The notes beneath the pieces were generated by a model that did no database searches, had not been told where the DNA came from, and saw only the letters and a list, made by a program, of their open reading frames with translations. A stretch of 64,000 bases of DNA from Crossiella cryophila (GTDB lineage Bacteria; Actinomycetota; Actinomycetes; Mycobacteriales; Pseudonocardiaceae), in contig NZ_JACHMH010000001.1 of assembly GCF_014204915.1 (NCBI RefSeq), forward strand, positions 6,597,501 to 6,661,500. Direction: 5' to 3'. The translations under genes were made by a program, and so were the position numbers. Below, in pieces: positions 42,801 to 50,621 of this stretch (the stretch's first letter is position 1; each line of letters opens with the position of its first letter).

Positions 42801-43789
42801 TGCTCACCACCATGCTTGTGGTGGTGGTCGTGCTCGCGCTGGCCTTCGACTACACCAACGGCTTCCACGACGCGGCCAACGCCATCGCCTCCGCGGTGTC
42901 CACGAGAGCGCTCACCCTGCGCGCGGCGCTGGCCCTGGCCGCGGTGATGAACCTGATCGGCGCGCTGCTGGGCACCGCGGTCGCGGTCACCGTGGCCTCC
43001 GGGGTGATCGACACCCCGGTCGGCGACCACGGGTTGCGGGTGGTGCTGGCCGCACTGGTCGGGGCCACCGTGTGGAACCTGATCACCTGGTACTTCGGGC
43101 TGCCGTCCTCCTCCTCGCACGCGCTGATCGGCGGCCTGGTCGGCGCGGCGCTGGCCTCGGCGACCAACGTGCACTGGTCCGGGGTGCTGATCAAGGTGGT
43201 GGTGCCGATGGTGGTCTCGCCGCTGGTCGGGCTGACCCTGGGCTACCTGGTGATGACCGGGATCATGTGGGCCTTCCGCAACGGCAACGCGCACAAGGTC
43301 GGCCGCGGCATGCGGCGGGCGCAGATCGTCTCCGCCTCCAGCCTGGCCCTTGGCCACGGCCTGCAGGACGCGCAGAAGAGCATGGGCGTGATCGTGCTGG
43401 CCCTGGTCATCGGCGGTCAGCAGGTCGGTTTCCACGTTCCGTTCTGGGTGGTGGTGGCCTGTGCGCTGGCCCTGGCCGCGGGCACCTACGCGGGCGGGCT
43501 GCGGATCATGCGCACGCTGGGCAGACGGATCTTCCACCTGACCCCGCCACACGGTCTGGCGGCCGAACTGGCCGCGTCCTCGGTGCTGTACCTGACCGCG
43601 TTCGTCTTCGCCGCGCCGATCTCCACCACGCACGTGATCACCTCGGCGGTGATGGGGGTCGGGGCCACCACCCGGCGCTCCGCGGTGCGCTGGTCGGTGG
43701 CGGCCGACATCGCCAAGGGCTGGGTGCTCACCCTGCCCGGTTCGGCGGCGGTGGCCGCGGCCACCTACGGCATCACCGCGTTGTGGTGA
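42800..43789 (+). CDS. pit: Inorganic phosphate transporter, Pit family
   Basis: This 329-residue membrane protein has about ten helices. The two inverted PiT signatures are present: ALAFDYTNGFHDAANAIA near the N-terminus and ASSLALGHGLQDAQKSMGVI in the second half. GLPSSSSHALIGG and APISTTHVITSAVMG are the matching partner motifs. Pit carries metal-phosphate by proton symport. Its 3' end overlaps the convergent epimerase gene by 25 nt. Confidence 0.92.
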   Translation: MLTTMLVVVVVLALAFDYTNGFHDAANAIASAVSTRALTLRAALALAAVMNLIGALLGTAVAVTVASGVIDTPVGDHGLRVVLAALVGATVWNLITWYFGLPSSSSHALIGGLVGAALASATNVHWSGVLIKVVVPMVVSPLVGLTLGYLVMTGIMWAFRNGNAHKVGRGMRRAQIVSASSLALGHGLQDAQKSMGVIVLALVIGGQQVGFHVPFWVVVACALALAAGTYAGGLRIMRTLGRRIFHLTPPHGLAAELAASSVLYLTAFVFAAPISTTHVITSAVMGVGATTRRSAVRWSVAADIAKGWVLTLPGSAAVAAATYGITALW

Positions 43790-44739
43790 CGCGGTTCCCG
43801 GCCGAGCAGGTCAGCCACCGCGGCCGGCCAGTCCGGGAAGTCGAAGCGGAAACCCGCCGCCAGCAGGCGTCCTGGCACCACCCGCCTGCTCTTGAGCAGT
43901 AGTTCGGTGTCGGAGCGGAGGGCGAACGCACCCAGTTCGGCCATCCACTTCGTGGCCGGCAGGCCCACCGGGATCCCTTGTGCCGCACGCAGTGCGCGCA
44001 TGAGGTCCCGGTGCGGCAGCGGGTGGGGCGCGGCCAGGTTGACCGGGCCGGTCAGCTCGGGCCGGTCCAGCAGGAAGGTCACCGCGCGGACCAGGTCCCT
44101 GCCGTGGATCCAGGACACGTACTGCCGCCCGCCCGCGACCGCGCCACCCAGGCCGAGCCGGGTCATCCGCCGCAGCACGTGGAAGGCGCCACCGCGGCCG
44201 GGGCTCATCACGATCGCGGTGCGCAACGCGACCTGACGGGTGTGCGGGGTGACGGATTCCCGTTGCGCCGCCTCCCAGTTCCGCGCGATCCGCACGCTGT
44301 AGGCCCAGTAGTCCGGCACCCCTGGCTCGCCGCCGCCGAGCTGCCCGGTGATCTCGTCGTTGGCCTGGTCGAACCGGTGCGCGTAGATGGTGGCGGTGCT
44401 CATCTGCAACCAGGTCGCTGGTGGGCGCCCGGCGCGGGCGATGGCCTGGCCGAGCACGCGGGTCGAGTCCACCCGGGAGTCCATCATCTCGCGCAGGTTG
44501 GCCGCGGTGTAGCGGCAGCTCACACTGCGCCCGGCCAGGTTGACCACCGCGTCGCAGCCGTCGATCCGCTCGGCCCACGGCCCGAGCGTTCGACCGTCCC
44601 AGTGCAGCCACTCGATCCCCGGCTCCGGTGCGGGTGCGGGCCGTCGGCTCAGCACCAGCACCTGATGGCCGAGCGCGACCAGCTCGCGGCCCAGAAATCC
44701 GCCGATGTGCCCGGCTCCCCCTGGCAGCACGATCCTCAT
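43765..44739 (-). CDS. TIGR01777/YfcH-type NAD-dependent epimerase-like protein
   Basis: This protein has 324 residues from the ATG at 44739. The Rossmann motif is LPGGAGHIGGFLG (~5-17). VVNLAGRSV, LQMSTATIYAHRF and SVRIARNWEAA follow (a YxxxK-like position is replaced). It ends in a DUF1731-like C-terminus (VGLPATKWMAELGAFALRSDTELLLKSRRVVP). The family is widespread, with unknown physiological substrate. A 16-bp palindrome just upstream (44760-44775) suggests repression by a TetR-type protein. Confidence 0.9.
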   Translation of the reverse strand: MRIVLPGGAGHIGGFLGRELVALGHQVLVLSRRPAPAPEPGIEWLHWDGRTLGPWAERIDGCDAVVNLAGRSVSCRYTAANLREMMDSRVDSTRVLGQAIARAGRPPATWLQMSTATIYAHRFDQANDEITGQLGGGEPGVPDYWAYSVRIARNWEAAQRESVTPHTRQVALRTAIVMSPGRGGAFHVLRRMTRLGLGGAVAGGRQYVSWIHGRDLVRAVTFLLDRPELTGPVNLAAPHPLPHRDLMRALRAAQGIPVGLPATKWMAELGAFALRSDTELLLKSRRVVPGRLLAAGFRFDFPDWPAAVADLLGREPRHHNAVMP

Positions 44740-44759
44740 GCCGCCACCGTACCGCAGAA

Positions 44760-44775
44760 TTGAGCACTCGCTCAA
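44760..44775. promoter_or_regulatory. Palindromic operator TTGAGC-ACTC-GCTCAA
   Basis: A perfect 6-bp inverted repeat with a 4-nt centre lies 20 nt before the epimerase start, in the gap divergent from the lipoprotein gene. The form is typical of TetR-family operators. The only nearby TetR gene, at 47691, has different sites at its own promoter. Confidence 0.55.
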
Positions 44776-44853
44776 AACTGTGTCCGACTGGCCGGACCCT
44801 GCCAACCGGAGACACCTCCACCCCGGCCGTGGTGCGATCCTCGGGTGAAGATC

Positions 44854-45480
44854 ATGACGACCGCCCGGATCGCGGCGGTGGTCTGCGTGCTGTCGCCACT
44901 CCCCGGCTGCGCCCCGCCCGAACCCGCCGCCACCACAGCCGTGGCGGCGCCCAGCACCGGCAAGCCCCAGCCCACCGAGACCGTGCCGGAACGGCAGTGG
45001 TGCTACGACGGCGTGCCCTACAACCCGCGCGGCCCCGAGTACCGCGGCCCCGGCCCGCACCTGGCCACCGTGGCCGCGCTGCACAGCGGGAGCTGGCTGG
45101 TCAGCACGCTGAGTCCGGGCGCTCCCCTGCTACCCCGGCGGTGGTTCCCGACCAGAGCGGACCAGTTCGACCGGAACCGGGTGACGCTGGTCGTCTGCGC
45201 GTTCCTGCCCACTCCCACCGGCACCCGCCGCACCGGCAGCTGCGAACTCGCCGACCAGGAGACCAAGCGGCCGCGGACCGTGGACATCGTGCCCGCCTCC
45301 TACAGTTTCACCGTGCTGGAGGCGCGGTCCGGGCGGAAAATCGGGCAGTTCACCCTGCCCGGTAGTGAAAACCACTGCCCGCACGGACTGCTCGTGGCGC
45401 GCGACCAGAACATTGGCCAACGGGTCGACGAGGCCGCGTTCACGGCCGAACTGGATCCTTTTGTGCACGGAAAACGCTGA
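44854..45480 (+). CDS. Putative secreted lipoprotein of unknown function
   Basis: This protein has 208 residues from the ATG at 44854. A GTG at 44845 is an alternative. A short hydrophobic signal (TTARIAAVVCVLSPLPGC) ends in a lipobox-like LPGC at Cys19, followed by a low-complexity Ala/Pro/Thr linker. The folded part begins near residue 45 (RQWCYDGVPYNPRGPEYRG). No domain is recognised. The four remaining Cys may form disulfides outside the cell. Confidence 0.75.
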   Translation: MTTARIAAVVCVLSPLPGCAPPEPAATTAVAAPSTGKPQPTETVPERQWCYDGVPYNPRGPEYRGPGPHLATVAALHSGSWLVSTLSPGAPLLPRRWFPTRADQFDRNRVTLVVCAFLPTPTGTRRTGSCELADQETKRPRTVDIVPASYSFTVLEARSGRKIGQFTLPGSENHCPHGLLVARDQNIGQRVDEAAFTAELDPFVHGKR

Positions 45481-45650
45481 TCCGCACTGTGACCCGCGCC
45501 TCCTTTGCGCCGTCAGCTAATTGGGAAGATAAGCATCGGGACAACGGTTACCCTATTTAGGTGACGCTGGGGGGCTGTCCGGGCCCGTCGCCCATCGTTT
45601 CCCATTCCTCCCTGATCACCGCAGGCTCGGACCCGCCAGGAGCCCTCCCC

Positions 45651-47105
45651 ATGACGACCAGCACCACCACCGCCCCGCCGCGCCCGGAGCAAGCTCCGGC
45701 GCGCCCCGGTCTGCTGATCGGGGTGCTCGTCCTCTCCGCGTTCGTGATGATCCTCAACGAGACGATCATGAGCGTGGCGCTGCGGGACCTCACCGTCGAC
45801 CTCAAGGTGCCCACCACCACCATCCAGTGGCTGACCAGTGGCTTCCTGCTGACCATGGCCGTGGTCATCCCGACCACCGGCTTCCTGCTCGAACGCTTCA
45901 CCCCGCGCCAGGTCTTCGCGGTCTCGCTGACCGCGTTCTCCCTCGGCACCCTGCTCTGCGGCGTCGCACCCGGTTTCGAGGTGCTGCTGGCCGGCCGGGT
46001 CGTGCAGGCCGTCGGCACCGCGGTGATGCTGCCGCTGCTGATGACCACCGTGATGCGCCTGGTGCCGCTGGAGCGGCGCGGGGCGACCATGGGCACGATC
46101 ACCATCGTGATCGCGGTGGCCCCGGCCATCGGCCCGACCATCGGTGGCGCGGTGCTCTCCTCGCTGGGCTGGCGGTGGATGTTCCTGATCGTGCTGCCGC
46201 TGGCGGTCGGCGCATTGGTGGCCGGCCTGGCCCTGCTGCGCATCCACAGCGAGACCCGCCCGGTGCCGCTGGACCTGTTCTCGGTGCTGCTGTCCGCGCT
46301 CGGTTTCGGCGGTCTGCTCTACGGCCTCTCCGCCAGTGGTGAGTCCGCAGGCGGGCATTCGCCGGTGCCGCCGTGGCTCGCGGTGACCGTCGGCGCGGTC
46401 TCGCTGCTGGTCTTCGGCTGGCGGCAGCTGCGCCTGCAGCGGGAGGACAAGGCGCTGCTGGACCTGCGCCCGTTCACCCACCGCTCGTTCGTGGTCGGGC
46501 TGGTGCTCAGCGCCCTGCTGTTCGTCTGCCTGATCGGCGCCGGCGCGATCCTGCTGCCGCTGTACCTGCAGACCGTGCTGCACACCTCGACCTTCGTCAG
46601 CGGCCTCGCGGTGCTGCCGGGTGGTCTGGTGCTCGGTCTGCTCGGCCGCCCGGTGGGCAAGCTGTTCGACAAGGTGGGCGCCCGCCCGCTGGTCATCCCC
46701 GGCGCGTTGTCCATGGCGGTCTCGCTGTGGCTGTTCTCCGCGCTGGGCCCGGGTTCGCCGCTGCTCGCGGTGATCGGCATCCACATCCTGCTGATGATCG
46801 GCCTCGGCCTGATGATGACCCCGCTGATGACCGAGTCGCTCGGCTCGCTGCCGGAGCAGCTCTACTCGCACGGCAGCGCGATCCTGGCCACCCTCCAGCA
46901 GGTCGCGGGCGCGCTGGGCACCGCGGTGTTCATCACCGTGGCCACCCTGGGCAGCACCGACCGCTCCACCGGCAGCCCCGACGTGGACGGTCTGCACCTG
47001 TCCTTCCTGGTCGCGGGTTGCATCGGCGTGGTCGCCCTGGTCGGCTCGTTCTTCGTCCGGGCCAAGCAGCCGGGTGACGCGCCGTCGGCACCGGCCATGC
47101 ACTGA
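45651..47105 (+). CDS. DHA2-family (14-TM) MFS drug exporter
   Basis: This protein has 484 residues from the ATG at 45651, with AGGAG about 10 nt upstream. The DHA2 signature appears as LNETIMSVALRDL (pattern LDxTIVNVALPxI). Motif C-like IVIAVAPAIGPTIGGAVL and motif A-like ERFTPRQVF are also visible. Fourteen hydrophobic segments can be counted. Such proteins export drugs or dyes with proton antiport. A Rho-independent-type hairpin follows. Confidence 0.9.
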   Translation: MTTSTTTAPPRPEQAPARPGLLIGVLVLSAFVMILNETIMSVALRDLTVDLKVPTTTIQWLTSGFLLTMAVVIPTTGFLLERFTPRQVFAVSLTAFSLGTLLCGVAPGFEVLLAGRVVQAVGTAVMLPLLMTTVMRLVPLERRGATMGTITIVIAVAPAIGPTIGGAVLSSLGWRWMFLIVLPLAVGALVAGLALLRIHSETRPVPLDLFSVLLSALGFGGLLYGLSASGESAGGHSPVPPWLAVTVGAVSLLVFGWRQLRLQREDKALLDLRPFTHRSFVVGLVLSALLFVCLIGAGAILLPLYLQTVLHTSTFVSGLAVLPGGLVLGLLGRPVGKLFDKVGARPLVIPGALSMAVSLWLFSALGPGSPLLAVIGIHILLMIGLGLMMTPLMTESLGSLPEQLYSHGSAILATLQQVAGALGTAVFITVATLGSTDRSTGSPDVDGLHLSFLVAGCIGVVALVGSFFVRAKQPGDAPSAPAMH

Positions 47106-47120
47106 AGCAAGTAGCACCAC

Positions 47121-47153
47121 AACGGGGGATCGGCAGCACGCCGGTCCCCCGTT
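47121..47153 (+). terminator. Hairpin terminator after DHA2 exporter
   Basis: AACGGGGG pairs with CCCCCGTT, and an inner CGGC pairs with GCCG. TTTTC overlaps the end of the stem. It lies 16 nt after the exporter stop and may serve the convergent SnoaL-like gene (stop at 47161) as well. Confidence 0.8.
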
Positions 47154-47160
47154 TTCGCTT

Positions 47161-47604
47161 TCACTGCTTGGCTTCGACCGCCGCCACGAGTGCGCCGAGC
47201 TGGCCGCGGATCCGGGCGGTCGAGAAGTGATCGAAGTAGTCCCGGGACTCGACGATCTCCCCGTCACGCACCCGCAGCACGAAGATCGCCGGTTGGCTGA
47301 ACTCCTCGCCGGTGTCGGTAGTGGTTCCCCGGTACTCGAACTCGGCGATGATGACCTCGGGGTCGGCCGTCTCGTGCACGGTGATGTCAGCCGCCCATCG
47401 GCGCGGTCTGGGGCTGGCGTCCACCGGCGTGAAGTGCGCCCGTAGTTCCTCGCGGGTACGCAGTGCGGGGGCGCGCAGCGGATCGAACGGGTGCACCACG
47501 TGGGTGTGTTCCGCGTAGAGGTCCGGCAGCTCTTCCCAGCGGCCGCTCCCCACGCCGTCGACGAGCGCGAGGAAGACCTCGCGCGGGCTCCTGGGTGTGG
47601 TCAT
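47161..47604 (-). CDS. SnoaL-like/NTF2-fold protein
   Basis: This 147-residue protein has an ATG at 47604. The NTF2-like cone fold is suggested by FLALVDGVGSGRWEELPDLYAEHTHVVHPF at the N-terminus. VIIAEFEYRGTT and FVLRVRDGEIVESRDYFDHF follow. Members include polyketide cyclases and small isomerases, and many have no known activity. It is divergent from a TetR gene with two operator palindromes in the gap, so it is the likely regulated target. Confidence 0.88.
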   Translation of the reverse strand: MTTPRSPREVFLALVDGVGSGRWEELPDLYAEHTHVVHPFDPLRAPALRTREELRAHFTPVDASPRPRRWAADITVHETADPEVIIAEFEYRGTTTDTGEEFSQPAIFVLRVRDGEIVESRDYFDHFSTARIRGQLGALVAAVEAKQ

Positions 47605-47624
47605 GAGGCGCCTCCCGTATTATC

Positions 47625-47663
47625 CGGAGTCCCGACTCCGCGAATATATGGAGTCCCCACTCC
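47625..47663. promoter_or_regulatory. Two TetR-type operators in divergent promoter
   Basis: Site 1 is CGGAGTC-CC-GACTCCG (47625-47640, perfect 7-bp arms). Site 2 is GGAGT-CCCC-ACTCC (47650-47663). Their centres are 24 bp apart, so two dimers could bind on related faces. They lie between the SnoaL-like and TetR genes. Confidence 0.75.
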
Positions 47664-47690
47664 GGATGTCAATCAAGGGGAGATGCGGCG

Positions 47691-48278
47691 ATGAGTACGC
47701 CGGACCGGCCTGCCGGGCGAGCCCAGCGCGTGGACGCGCGCACCAACCGCGACCGCATCCTGAACGCCGCCGACGAGGTCTTCGGCCAGGGCGGCGAGAC
47801 CGCCTCGACGGAGGAGGTGGCCCGGCTGGCGGGGGTGGGCATCGGCACGGTGTTCCGTCACTTCCCCACCAAGGCCGGGTTGCTGGAGGCCGTGCTCGTC
47901 CGGCGTTTCGACCGCCTGCGCGAGCGGGCCGAGGCACGCTTCGACGCCGACCCGGGTCCGGCGTTCTTCGACTTCTTCCGCCAGGTCGTGGCCGACGCGG
48001 CGACGAAGATCCTCATCGGCGAGGCCCTGCTCGACGCGGGCGGCACCGGCGGCGGCGCGGCAGCGGCCTCGGACGGGCTGCGCCAGGCGGTCGGCACCCT
48101 GCTGCGGCACGCCCAGCAGGGCGGAGCCGTCCGGGCCGATATGGCACTGCCCGAGGTCTACGCCCTGCTGGTGGGCACCGCCCGAGCCGCCGCGAAGGCC
48201 CGGCTCGACCAGGAGGTGACCGACCGGATGCTCACCATCGTCTTCGACGGCCTCGCACCGCACCGGTCAGTCACCTGA
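47691..48278 (+). CDS. TetR-family transcriptional repressor
   Basis: This 195-residue protein has an ATG at 47691 with AAGGGGAG 7-14 nt upstream. The N-terminal helix-turn-helix is clear: RDRILNAADEVFGQGGETASTEEVARLAGVGIGTVFRHFPTKAGLLEAV, written here as its parts RDRILNAADEVF and VGIGTVFRHFPTKAGLL. The variable helical C-terminus binds an unknown ligand. It probably represses itself and the divergent SnoaL-like gene through the palindromes at 47625-47663. Confidence 0.92.
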   Translation: MSTPDRPAGRAQRVDARTNRDRILNAADEVFGQGGETASTEEVARLAGVGIGTVFRHFPTKAGLLEAVLVRRFDRLRERAEARFDADPGPAFFDFFRQVVADAATKILIGEALLDAGGTGGGAAAASDGLRQAVGTLLRHAQQGGAVRADMALPEVYALLVGTARAAAKARLDQEVTDRMLTIVFDGLAPHRSVT

Positions 48279-48287
48279 TCGTCCCGA

Positions 48288-49700
48288 TCAGCGCCCCGGG
48301 ATCGGCCGGAGCACGTGTGCCCAGCCGCTGTAGTAGTCACTCGGCGGCGCGACCACGTCGAACACCACGTCCTTGCGCACGAATCCCCAGCCCTGCACCG
48401 TCATCCGGTACCGCCCGGCCGGACCGGCCAGCCGGAGCACGCCCGCGCCGTCGGTCTGGGCGGTGAACTCGTGCCCGTTGTCCAGGTCGATCAGCCGGAC
48501 CTCCTGGTTGACCAGCCCCTCGCCAGGGTCGACGGTGGCGTTGTTGTTCCGGTCGTCGAACAGGGTGCCGCTGCTGGTCCCGTCCCGCCCGGTCACCTTC
48601 GCCGTCAGCAGCCCTCTCGGCTGACCGTCGGAGTGCTCTTCGAGCTGGCAGAAGTCGCAGCTCTGGTACAGGTGGCCGCGCACCCCGCCGTGGGCCGGCA
48701 CCGTGCCGCGCACCCGGTACTCGCGGGTCTGTCCCGGCTGGACCGTCGTGCCGGCCGCGTAGTAGCCGAGTTCGCCCCAGCCCTCCGGCGGGACCTCGAG
48801 CTGCAGGCGGTTGTCGATCCGGTCGCAGGCGACGTGGATCCCGGTGAGCGCCCTGGTCCCGGTGTTGGTCAGGGTCAGCCGGATCTCGGCCTCCGCGCCG
48901 ACCGGGTAGCTCGCCTTGTCCAGCCCGACGCTGACCCGCAGCGACTCCGAGAGCGGGCGCATCGCCCGGAACGACACCTTGGTCTCCGGCGCCGAGCCGT
49001 CCAACCGCAGTTCCCGGTACCCGTGGCTGATCCAGCCGCCTGGCACGCTCTGCACGCTCAGCGAGTGCTTGCCGGGGGACACCCCAGGGAAGGAGTACCC
49101 GCCGTCGGCGCCGGTCACCGCGGTGCGCGCGCCCTCGTTGTCACGCAGCTCCACCGTGGCCCCGGCCAGGCCCTCCCCCGCCGAGGGCTCGCCGTTGAGG
49201 TCGGCGTCGCCGTAGATCTGCCCGCTGACCACCACCTTGTTCTCCGGCGAGACCACCGGCACCAGCGCCTCGCCCTGGTCGTCGGCCGGGTTCACATCGC
49301 GGGGCGAAATCGGGCCCAGCCTGAACCGGGCGTCCCCGCCGCCCCACTCGCCGAGGTGCCCGCGCAGCGTGTACTCCCGGGACTCCCCCGGCAGGTAGCT
49401 CGCGCCGAGCCCGCCCGGCCCGAGATCACCCCAGTCGCTCATGTTGTCGATGAAGAACCGGGTGCCGGAGACGTGCTGCTCATGCTTGCGCAGGTAGTAG
49501 GCGCCCCGGTCACCGGCGTTGGTCACGGTGAGCTTGACGGTGATCGGGTCCCCCGGCAGGTAGGTCCCGCCGGCCACCGAGACCGTGCTCCGGATGTCCG
49601 GCCCCTCCGCCGCCGAGGCGGTGCCCGCGACCAGCCCACTGGCCGCCAATGACAACACGACCGCGCCGGTCAGCACGCGCGCCGATGACAACGACCCCAT
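48288..49700 (-). CDS. Secreted protein with CARDB-like and SdrD B-like/Cna B-type repeats
   Basis: This protein has 470 residues from the ATG at 49700. A Sec signal peptide (SARVLTGAVVLSLAASGLVAG..ASA) is cleaved near 32. Two CARDB-type beta-sandwiches begin with GGTYLPGDPITVKLTVTNAGD and DKASYPVGAEAEIRLTLTNTGT. Each is followed by an SdrD/Cna B-like module: YGDADLNGEPSAGEGLAGATVEL and FDDRNNNATVDPGEGLVNQEV. The protein is therefore a 2x duplicated unit. There is no LPxTG anchor, so it is probably secreted. The signal peptide, duplicated Ig-like modules and lack of catalytic residues suggest a surface or matrix role. Confidence 0.88.
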   Translation of the reverse strand: MGSLSSARVLTGAVVLSLAASGLVAGTASAAEGPDIRSTVSVAGGTYLPGDPITVKLTVTNAGDRGAYYLRKHEQHVSGTRFFIDNMSDWGDLGPGGLGASYLPGESREYTLRGHLGEWGGGDARFRLGPISPRDVNPADDQGEALVPVVSPENKVVVSGQIYGDADLNGEPSAGEGLAGATVELRDNEGARTAVTGADGGYSFPGVSPGKHSLSVQSVPGGWISHGYRELRLDGSAPETKVSFRAMRPLSESLRVSVGLDKASYPVGAEAEIRLTLTNTGTRALTGIHVACDRIDNRLQLEVPPEGWGELGYYAAGTTVQPGQTREYRVRGTVPAHGGVRGHLYQSCDFCQLEEHSDGQPRGLLTAKVTGRDGTSSGTLFDDRNNNATVDPGEGLVNQEVRLIDLDNGHEFTAQTDGAGVLRLAGPAGRYRMTVQGWGFVRKDVVFDVVAPPSDYYSGWAHVLRPIPGR

Positions 49701-49781
49701 TCGCTGTTCCCCCAGACTGCCCACGCGCTCGCCGCGCGATCTTCCTCTTACACACCCGGGCGGCTCTCCAGGTTGCTTCAC

Positions 49782-49795
49782 GTGACTCAGGTCAC
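49782..49795. promoter_or_regulatory. CRP-like palindrome GTGAC-TCAG-GTCAC
   Basis: This perfect 5-bp inverted repeat fits the actinobacterial Crp pattern GTG-N6-G-N-CAC. It lies 82 nt upstream of the secreted-protein start and just past the 3' end of the sugar permease gene. Confidence 0.5.
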
Positions 49796-49805
49796 ACGAA
49801 CTCGA

Positions 49806-50621
49806 CTATCGGAGCGCGCCCGCGGTGGCGCCCGCCTGGATCTGCCGCTGGAACACCACGTAGGCCGCCAGCACCGGCAGCATCGCGATGGTCAGCCCGG
49901 CGAACAGCCCGCTCCAGTCACCGCGGTAGCCCTGGCTGGTGGACAGCGCGGCCAGACCCTGGGCGAGCACGTAGTTGTCCGGGTCGGGGTTGAGCACCAG
50001 TGGCAGCAGGTACTGGTTCCACAGGCCGAGGAAGTTGAAGATGGCCACCGAGATCAGGCCGGGGCGGGCCATCGGCAGCATGATCCGGAAGAACACCCCG
50101 GCGTGCGAGCAGCCGTCCAGGAACGCGGCCTCGGCCACCGCGCTGGGCAGGCCACGGAAGAAGGCGTGCAGGAAGAAGATGGTGAACGGGGTGGCGAAGG
50201 CGGTGTAGACCAGGATCAGCCCGAGGTGGGTGCCGAGCAGGCCGAGCTGCTGCACGGTGAAGAACAGCGGCACCAGCGCCAGGAAGGTCGGGAAGAACAT
50301 CGAGGCGACGAAGAGATAGTAGACGAACCTGTTGCCACGGAAGGGATAGCGGGCCAGCGCGTAGGCGGCCAGCGCGCCGAGCAGCATGGTCAGCCCGAGC
50401 GCGCCGCCGACCACGAGCACCGAGTTGAGGAAGTAGCGGCCGATGTCGGCCTCGGTCCAGGCTCGGGCGAAGTTCGTCCACTGTGGACTCTCCGGCAGCG
50501 ACCACGGGCTGGTCAGGATCTCCCGGTCGGTCTTGAGCGCGCTGATCGCGGCCCACAGCAACGGAAATCCGGTGACCAGGGTCCAGCCCAGCAGCGCCAG
50601 GTGCAGCGGGATCCGTCTCAT
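49806..50621 (-). CDS. ngcG: ABC sugar permease, NgcG-like
   Basis: This 271-residue protein has an ATG at 50621 that overlaps the preceding permease stop (ATGA). About six helices are seen. The inner-membrane permease EAA loop appears as EAAFLDGCSHAGVFFRIMLPMARPGL. As in CUT1 importers, this is the MalG-type partner. No ATPase gene is in the operon. CUT1 systems of actinomycetes commonly use a shared MsiK ATPase encoded elsewhere. Confidence 0.85.
   Translation of the reverse strand: MRRIPLHLALLGWTLVTGFPLLWAAISALKTDREILTSPWSLPESPQWTNFARAWTEADIGRYFLNSVLVVGGALGLTMLLGALAAYALARYPFRGNRFVYYLFVASMFFPTFLALVPLFFTVQQLGLLGTHLGLILVYTAFATPFTIFFLHAFFRGLPSAVAEAAFLDGCSHAGVFFRIMLPMARPGLISVAIFNFLGLWNQYLLPLVLNPDPDNYVLAQGLAALSTSQGYRGDWSGLFAGLTIAMLPVLAAYVVFQRQIQAGATAGALR

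Noticed and set aside
49777-49792. parS-like site around CACGTGA
   Set aside because: Only the central CACGTGA matches; the flanks do not fit the parS consensus. A Crp-like reading is better.
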